NCBI RefSeq assembly: GCF_022179285.1 | Contig: NZ_BPQO01000003.1 | Span: 186,001 to 250,000, forward strand | Source: Methylobacterium hispanicum | Lineage (GTDB): Bacteria; Pseudomonadota; Alphaproteobacteria; Rhizobiales; Beijerinckiaceae | DNA length: 64,000 bases | Direction of reading: 5' to 3' | Part shown: one piece after another, positions 60,448 through 64,000 of the stretch | How the letters are laid out: the number at the start of each line of letters is the position of its first letter | Numbering within the stretch: the stretch's first letter is position 1 | The notes under the pieces: generated by a model | Database searches by the model: none | Told to the model about the DNA's origin: nothing | What the model saw: only the letters and a program-made list of their open reading frames with translations | Translations under genes and position numbers: made by a program

Positions 60448-60804
60448 ATGCTGGCGGCCGGGCGCGCGGCCCGGGTGGCGGACGGGGCCGGCATGGGCGA
60501 GGCGGGCGGCGAGAACGGCGGGGCCGAGGGGGCGGCGCGCCCGCCCGCCGCGGCGGTGCCGCCCCGGCCCAAGCGCCACCGGCTGATCCAGCAGGGCCGC
60601 ATCGTGCTCGGCGACAGCCTCGTGCCGTGCGTGATCCACGATCTCTCGCGGGCGGGCGCGAAGATCCATCTCGCCGCGCGCGTCGAACTGCCCGGGACCT
60701 TCGACCTCGTGATCGCGGGCCACGACCTGCGCACGGTGCGGGCGAGCCTGCGCTGGCGGCGCGGCGCCTTCGCGGGCCTCGCCTTCCTGTCCCCTCTCCC
60801 CTGA
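60448..60804 (+). CDS. PilZ-domain protein (c-di-GMP binding candidate)
   Basis: 118 aa. After a low-complexity Gly/Ala start, the PilZ core runs from about residue 42: KRHRLIQQGRIVLGDSLVPC (R-x-x-x-x Arg motif region), IHDLSRAGAKIHLAARVELP (D-x-S-x-x-G motif), VRASLRWRRGAFAGLAFLSP. PilZ proteins bind cyclic di-GMP and often slow the flagellar motor. The start is uncertain: ATG 60448 or 60493. It is transcribed toward the flagellin, divergent from the 185 aa membrane protein. Confidence 0.85.
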   Translation: MLAAGRAARVADGAGMGEAGGENGGAEGAARPPAAAVPPRPKRHRLIQQGRIVLGDSLVPCVIHDLSRAGAKIHLAARVELPGTFDLVIAGHDLRTVRASLRWRRGAFAGLAFLSPLP

Positions 60805-61110
60805 GGCCTGCCTGTCCACAGGCCGTGCGGGATGGCGCCCGCGGGAGGCGGGCGCTTAACCGCCCGCTAAGACGATCGCCGCAATAAGAGGGCATCGCAC
60901 TCGCCCTCGGCGGGCACGATGGAAGCGGCGGCCGGATCGCGAGGTCCGGAGACATGATGTCGGCCCGCCGCTCCGGTGAGAACCCGGATGTGTAACGCGT
61001 AGCGGTACGGGCCCTGTCGCGGCCCGTGGCATGAGGCCGTCCTGCTGCCCCGGTGCGAGCCCGGATCTTCGGACGACATCCCGCATCCTCCTTTCCGGAA
61101 AGTCAGTCGC
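60805..61110. promoter_or_regulatory. 306 bp flagellin leader region
   Basis: Contains the hairpin GCGGGCG (60848-60854) / CGCCCGC (60861-60867), possibly the pilZ terminator. Embedded in it is TTAA-N7-CTAA (60856-60870), one base off the CtrA consensus. GGAAAG at 61097-61102 is the likely ribosome site of the flagellin GTG. A long 5' untranslated leader is likely and would suit control by FlbT, which acts on flagellin mRNA leaders in other species. Confidence 0.4.
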
Positions 61111-62040
61111 GTGACCAGCCTTCTTACGAATACCGCCGCGATGACGGCGCTCACCACCCTGAAGAGTATCAGTCAGCAACTTGATACGACCAGCAATCGC
61201 GTTTCGACTGGCCAACGTGTGTCCAGCGCTTCCGACAATGCAGCCTACTGGTCGATCGCGACTAGTGTGCGCTCCGACAATGCGTCGCTTGGCGCCGTAA
61301 AAGATTCTCTTGGACTTGGCGCATCGGCTGTTGATACAGCGTACAATGGCGTTACCAACGTCATCGAGCAGCTTAAGAATATGCGCTCCAAGCTGCAGAC
61401 TGCGCTGCAGCCAGGCGTCGATCGCAAGAAGGTCCAAACTGAGATTGATGCGATTCAGAGCAATATGAAAGCTATTGCCGACTCGTCCGTCTCGAACGGC
61501 CAGAATTGGTTGTCAACTAATACTGGTGCTACTGGCTTTCAGGACGTGAAGAAAATCGTAGCGGGATTCTCGCGCGATGCGGCTGGGGTGACAACATACT
61601 CTACCATTGATATCACAGTGTCATCGACTGCGCTTTATAACGCTACGACGACTAAGTCCGGAATTCTCGACAAATTGACAACCGCTGCTGGCGCCAACGG
61701 AACCGCCGCAGGCTATTCGGTTGCCGAGATGGATATTAGTGGGGCTGCGGTCACCGACGACAACGTTAAAGACTACATTAATCTGGTTGAGTCCGCTTTG
61801 GCTTCTGTGACTGATATCGGTACAAAGCTTGGCGCGAACAAGACTCAGATCGACGGTCAGAAGACCTTTGTCGATACTCTTATCAAGGCTAATGAGCGTG
61901 CCGTGGGCACCCTCGTCGATGCCGACATCGAAGAGGAGTCGACCAAGCTGAAAGCACTTCAGACTCAGCAGCAGCTGGCAGTTCAGTCGCTGTCCATCGC
62001 CAATACGGCTAGCCAGAACGTCCTCTCGCTCTTCCGCTAA
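61111..62040 (+). CDS. fliC: Flagellin (filament protein)
   Basis: 309 aa, GTG start at 61111; the protein begins MTSLLTNTAAMTALTTLKSI as in other methylobacterial flagellins. N-terminal D0/D1 helices: RVSTGQRVSSASDNAAYWSI. C-terminal helices: LVDADIEEESTKLKALQTQQ, then LSIANTASQNVLSLFR. A variable beta domain spans about 140-215. Third codon positions are much richer in A and T than in any neighbour, for example runs such as ACTAATACTGGTGCTACTGG. It is the only flagellin seen here. Convergent with the second Rem-like gene over a strong terminator. Confidence 0.96.
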   Translation: MTSLLTNTAAMTALTTLKSISQQLDTTSNRVSTGQRVSSASDNAAYWSIATSVRSDNASLGAVKDSLGLGASAVDTAYNGVTNVIEQLKNMRSKLQTALQPGVDRKKVQTEIDAIQSNMKAIADSSVSNGQNWLSTNTGATGFQDVKKIVAGFSRDAAGVTTYSTIDITVSSTALYNATTTKSGILDKLTTAAGANGTAAGYSVAEMDISGAAVTDDNVKDYINLVESALASVTDIGTKLGANKTQIDGQKTFVDTLIKANERAVGTLVDADIEEESTKLKALQTQQQLAVQSLSIANTASQNVLSLFR

Positions 62041-62050
62041 GAGCGTGGGG

Positions 62051-62077
62051 CGCCGCCCGGCCCCGAGCCGGGCGGCG
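62051..62077 (+). terminator. First hairpin after the flagellin gene
   Basis: Perfect 11 bp stem CGCCGCCCGGC (62051-62061) / GCCGGGCGGCG (62067-62077), loop CCCGA, 10 bases after the flagellin stop. Confidence 0.65.
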
Positions 62078-62088
62078 GACATGCGAAG

Positions 62089-62118
62089 AAGGCCGCGCCC
62101 GGCGACGGGCGCGGCCTT
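62089..62118. terminator. Rho-independent terminator between flagellin and the Rem-like gene
   Basis: AAGGCCGCGCCC (62089-62100) / GGGCGCGGCCTT (62107-62118), loop GGCGAC, with TTTCTCGTTT following on the plus strand. The T-rich tail on the plus side and AA on the minus side make it a bidirectional terminator for the two convergent genes. Confidence 0.75.
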
Positions 62119-62142
62119 TCTCGTTTCGCGCGGCGCCCGGGC

Positions 62143-62823
62143 TCAGCCCACGAAGGTGTAGCCCGCCATGCGCTTGGCCTCGATCGGGTCGTGGCCGAGG
62201 CGCGCGCGCAGCTTCTTGCGCAGCTTCGAGATGTGGCCCTCGACCACGCTCTCCTCGCAGGCGCTCTCGTGGTCGCCGTAGACCGCGTTGAAGATCTGGC
62301 CCTTGGTGACCTGGCGGCCGCGGTTCCGCGCCAGGTATTCGAGGATGTGGCGCTCGCGGCGGGGCAGGAGCAGGCTCTGGCCGTCGATCTCGGGGTCGCG
62401 CCCGTCCGCGTGGACGACGAGGCGGCCGGCCTGGTCGAGGCTGGCGGCGGGCGCGGCGCCGCGGCTGACCCGGCGCCGGATCGCGTTCGCCCGGGCGATG
62501 ATCTCGCGCACGTGCACGGGCTTGCGCACCACGTCGTCGATGCCCGCCGTGAACAGCGCCAGCGTCTGCTCCAGGGAGCGGGTCTCGTTGAGCGCGATGA
62601 TCGGCGCGGGCGAGAGGCTGCGGATCGCGGCCGTGCAGCCCGGCCGGTCGCCGCAATCGCCGAGCAGGAAGCCCTCGACGCCCGCGAGGTCGCCGGCCGG
62701 CAGGTCGCTGAGCCAGACCTGGAAGTCGGGGGCGGGCAGGCCGCGGGCGACGACGCCCTCCTGGCTGAAGCCGGCCACGTACTGGGCGGTCACGCTTTCA
62801 CGCTCGTCGATGACGATGAACAT
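62143..62823 (-). CDS. OmpR-type flagellar regulator, Rem/FtcR-like (copy 2)
   Basis: 226 aa, paralogous to copy 1 at 26118. The receiver-like part MFIVIDERESVTAQYVAGFS leads to GFLLGDCGDRPG, IIALNETRSLEQTLALF and VRKPVHVREIIARA. The winged helix shows LPRRERHILEYLARNRGRQV, CEESVVEGHISKLRKKLRAR and LGHDPIEAKRMAGYTFVG. It keeps the flagellar-regulator pattern, and the receiver is again atypical at the switch position (Asn). The start could also be ATG 62850. The upstream region carries a perfect CtrA box at 63018-63033, placing it below CtrA. Next to flagellin, it is a good candidate activator of the filament gene. Confidence 0.85.
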   Translation of the reverse strand: MFIVIDERESVTAQYVAGFSQEGVVARGLPAPDFQVWLSDLPAGDLAGVEGFLLGDCGDRPGCTAAIRSLSPAPIIALNETRSLEQTLALFTAGIDDVVRKPVHVREIIARANAIRRRVSRGAAPAASLDQAGRLVVHADGRDPEIDGQSLLLPRRERHILEYLARNRGRQVTKGQIFNAVYGDHESACEESVVEGHISKLRKKLRARLGHDPIEAKRMAGYTFVG

Positions 62824-63278
62824 CTCGGCTGCCCTAGAGGCGCAGGACATCGCCGGCGTCTCGCGCGGGGCGCGGACGACCGAGAACTGTCCTGCAACTG
62901 GTCTTGCTGTGTTGTTCTCCGGCCGGGCGGTGCGGAAACCTCTGCGAGGACTTCCGCCGGCAAGCCGGAGGGCCGAACGTGTACCGTTCGTTAAGACGAG
63001 GATTTTGTTTACAATGGTTAACGCGTGGTTAACGGTCTGGCACGCCAGCATGCCAGCCGCGGCTCGCGTGGCGCGTGGGCAACGCTTGTTGCGCCGGAGC
63101 CACAGGGCGTCGGCGCTGAACCGATCACGGTCCCGCGGGTTGGACGGCTAAGGGTCTCTCGCGAAACGCCCGCTGCACCCTCGCGTGCAGAGGGAGGGCT
63201 TCCTGTGAGCGGGAGCTTTGTGAGGTGCTCCGAGGCGCCCGCGCGGCGCCCCGACGGGACGGACCGAGGAGGCAGGCC
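62824..63278. other. 455 bp region upstream of the second Rem-like gene and a small ORF
   Basis: AT-rich centre at about 62975-63040 with the CtrA box listed separately. On the plus side, a GGACCGAGGAGG stretch at about 63261-63272 precedes the 63 aa ORF. The remainder is GC-rich without recognisable features. Confidence 0.4.
63018..63033 (-). promoter_or_regulatory. CtrA binding site (TTAA-N7-TTAAC) upstream of the Rem-like copy 2
   Basis: TTAACGCGTGGTTAAC: a perfect TTAA-N7-TTAA consensus for the response regulator CtrA, in an AT-rich island (GATTTTGTTTACAATGGTTA precedes it) about 195 bases upstream of the regulator start. In alphaproteobacteria CtrA controls motility genes; this site would link the flagellar regulator to it. 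It is perfect by match, but binding is not shown. Confidence 0.7.
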
Positions 63279-63470
63279 ATGTCGCGGTTGAGCGTGAGGC
63301 CCGCGGGCGACGGCACGCACGCGGTGATCGCCGGCAACGACCCGCTGGTCAGCGGGCTGAGCCTGGACGAGGCCGAGAACTATCTGACCTTCATGCGGGC
63401 CGCGGCGCGGGTGCGGCGGACGCGCCAGCTGCCGGAGGCGCTGCGTCGGCGAAGCGAGCGGCCGGCCTGA
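63279..63470 (+). CDS. Small hypothetical protein (63 aa)
   Basis: ATG 63279 with GAGGAGGC 7-14 bases upstream. MSRLSVRPAGDGTHAVIAGN, then DPLVSGLSLDEAENYLTFMR and an Arg-rich end. Amphipathic, no signal peptide. The good ribosome site supports expression. Family unknown. Confidence 0.55.
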   Translation: MSRLSVRPAGDGTHAVIAGNDPLVSGLSLDEAENYLTFMRAAARVRRTRQLPEALRRRSERPA

Positions 63471-63492
63471 CCGGCCGGGCTCCGGGCCCGCG

Positions 63493-63639
63493 TTACAGGT
63501 AGTGCCGGAACACGACCGCGTCGGCGGCCGGGGAGGCGGCACGCCCGCCCGCGCGGCCCGCCGCGCGGCCGGTCCAGCCGGAGGCGGGGACGACCAAGGC
63601 CAGCAGGGTCAGAATCCGTCGCGCCGTCACCGCGATCAT
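63493..63639 (-). CDS. Very small exported-looking protein (48 aa)
   Basis: ATG 63639 has a perfect AGGAGG ribosome site 5-10 bases upstream, and the peptide starts MIAVTARRILTLLALVVPAS, a signal-peptide-like run, then a Gly/Arg/Ala-rich tail ending VVFRHYL. Stop TAA at 63493. Short enough to be missed by annotation cut-offs. No family is recognised. The strong ribosome site is the main support. Confidence 0.5.
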   Translation of the reverse strand: MIAVTARRILTLLALVVPASGWTGRAAGRAGGRAASPAADAVVFRHYL

Positions 63640-63808
63640 GGGGACCTCCTGCATCGGTGGGGCTCGAACCCGGGCCTTCGGCGATGCCTCGCCGACTCCT
63701 GCAGCCTAGCTCCGGGGAGAGCGCCGCGACGTGCCGTTGCGCACCGGGAGGAGGGCCCGGGGGAGGCCGACCGTTTGACCCCGGCGCGGCCGTTGCGTAG
63801 GCGATCCG

Positions 63809-64000
63809 ATGCCCAACGCGCCGTCCCGTCTCCAGACCATCGCGCGGGTCCTGGCCTGGGGCCTGCTCGCGGCGCTCGTCGTCGTGACCGCGGCCCCGAT
63901 CGGCCTGCGGCCCGAGACCGCCCTGCCCGTCTCCGCCGAGCGCTTCGGCGCCTTCGCGCTGCTCGGCTTCCTCTTCGCCTGCGGCTACCCGCGGCGGCGC
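63809..64000 (+). CDS. VanZ-like membrane protein, partial at the window end
   Basis: Open from ATG 63809 to the edge (64 codons). It begins MPNAPSRLQTIARVLAWGLL with a membrane helix to about residue 30, then PIGLRPETALPVSAERFGAF and a second helix ALLGFLFACGYPRRR. The pattern of two helices around an R-P-E-T / A-E-R-F-G motif resembles VanZ-family proteins of alphaproteobacteria. The rest lies outside the window. Confidence 0.6.
   Translation, partial: MPNAPSRLQTIARVLAWGLLAALVVVTAAPIGLRPETALPVSAERFGAFALLGFLFACGYPRRR

Noticed and set aside
63039-63056. sigma54-type promoter (TGGCACG) near the second Rem-like gene
   Set aside because: The -12 element does not match TTGCW at the required distance.
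63150-63170. parS-like palindrome (TCTCGCGAAAC) near 63155
   Set aside because: Only one half resembles the parS consensus, and no parA/parB genes or further sites are nearby.
63660-63720. tRNA-like sequence with a GGTTCGAG loop
   Set aside because: Only a T-arm-like loop is present; the stem bases do not pair (two mismatches of five) and there is no acceptor or anticodon arm.
1-64000. CRISPR arrays, rRNA genes, transposases, integrases
   Set aside because: None seen. Repeats found are short palindromes, tandem coding repeats or the 258 bp element without ORFs.

Overview
The window is high-GC alphaproteobacterial DNA. The gene content and style point to Methylobacterium/Methylorubrum or a close relative in the Rhizobiales (inference from motility genes of rhizobial type such as motC, motE, flbT, flaF, a Rem/FtcR-type regulator and a DUF1217 protein, plus an Omp2-type porin and Rhizobiales-style dispersed palindromes). 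No species can be fixed from the sequence alone.

Layout. (1) 1-2.5 kb: the tail of an unrecognised gene and a GDSL esterase autotransporter. (2) 2.7-12.6 kb: a catabolic-looking block with a lactonase-type beta-propeller, a divergent GntR regulator with two DNA-binding folds, a porin, an ACS-family MFS carrier, an aconitase-family hydratase and a solute-binding-fold protein without a signal peptide. The genes suggest uptake and processing of a di- or tricarboxylate or sugar acid; the substrate is not known. (3) 12.6-20 kb: a frameshifted chemoreceptor that runs into tRNA-Glu, then rlmB, purD, a 1.2 kb repeat-bearing gap, mqo and a small membrane protein. (4) 20.2-62.8 kb: an almost complete flagellar and motor locus.

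Flagellar locus, plus strand: motA-fliM-DUF6468-fliN-fliG-flhB-orf150 and a Rem/FtcR-like regulator. Minus strand: fliF-fliH-motB-motC-fliK-SLT; flgB-flgC-fliE-flgG-flgA-flgI-motE-flgH-fliL-fliP; and a long run orf185-DUF1217-flgF-fliI-flgE-flgK-flgL-flaF-flbT-flgD-fliQ-flhA-fliR-fliJ-flgJ-flgN-(FliL-like). It ends with a PilZ protein, one flagellin (visibly AT-rich compared with everything around it) and a second Rem/FtcR-like regulator whose upstream region carries a perfect CtrA box. Many minus-strand genes overlap by 1-4 bases, so translational coupling is likely. Export apparatus (flhA, flhB, fliP, fliQ, fliR, fliH, fliI, fliJ), C-ring (fliG, fliM, fliN), MS-ring, rod, P and L rings, hook, filament junction, stator (motA, motB) and accessory motor genes (motC, motE) are all present.

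Unexpected items inside the flagellar locus: a heparinase II/III-like lyase of 948 aa divergent from flgB; a second rpsF (ribosomal protein S6) with a foreign-looking tail that overlaps a coiled-coil ORF in an AT-rich patch; a second FliL-like membrane protein; several unknown small proteins; and two 258 bp palindromic elements in inverted orientation about 32.7 kb apart, with a third partial copy between them. The window ends in a VanZ-like gene cut by the boundary.
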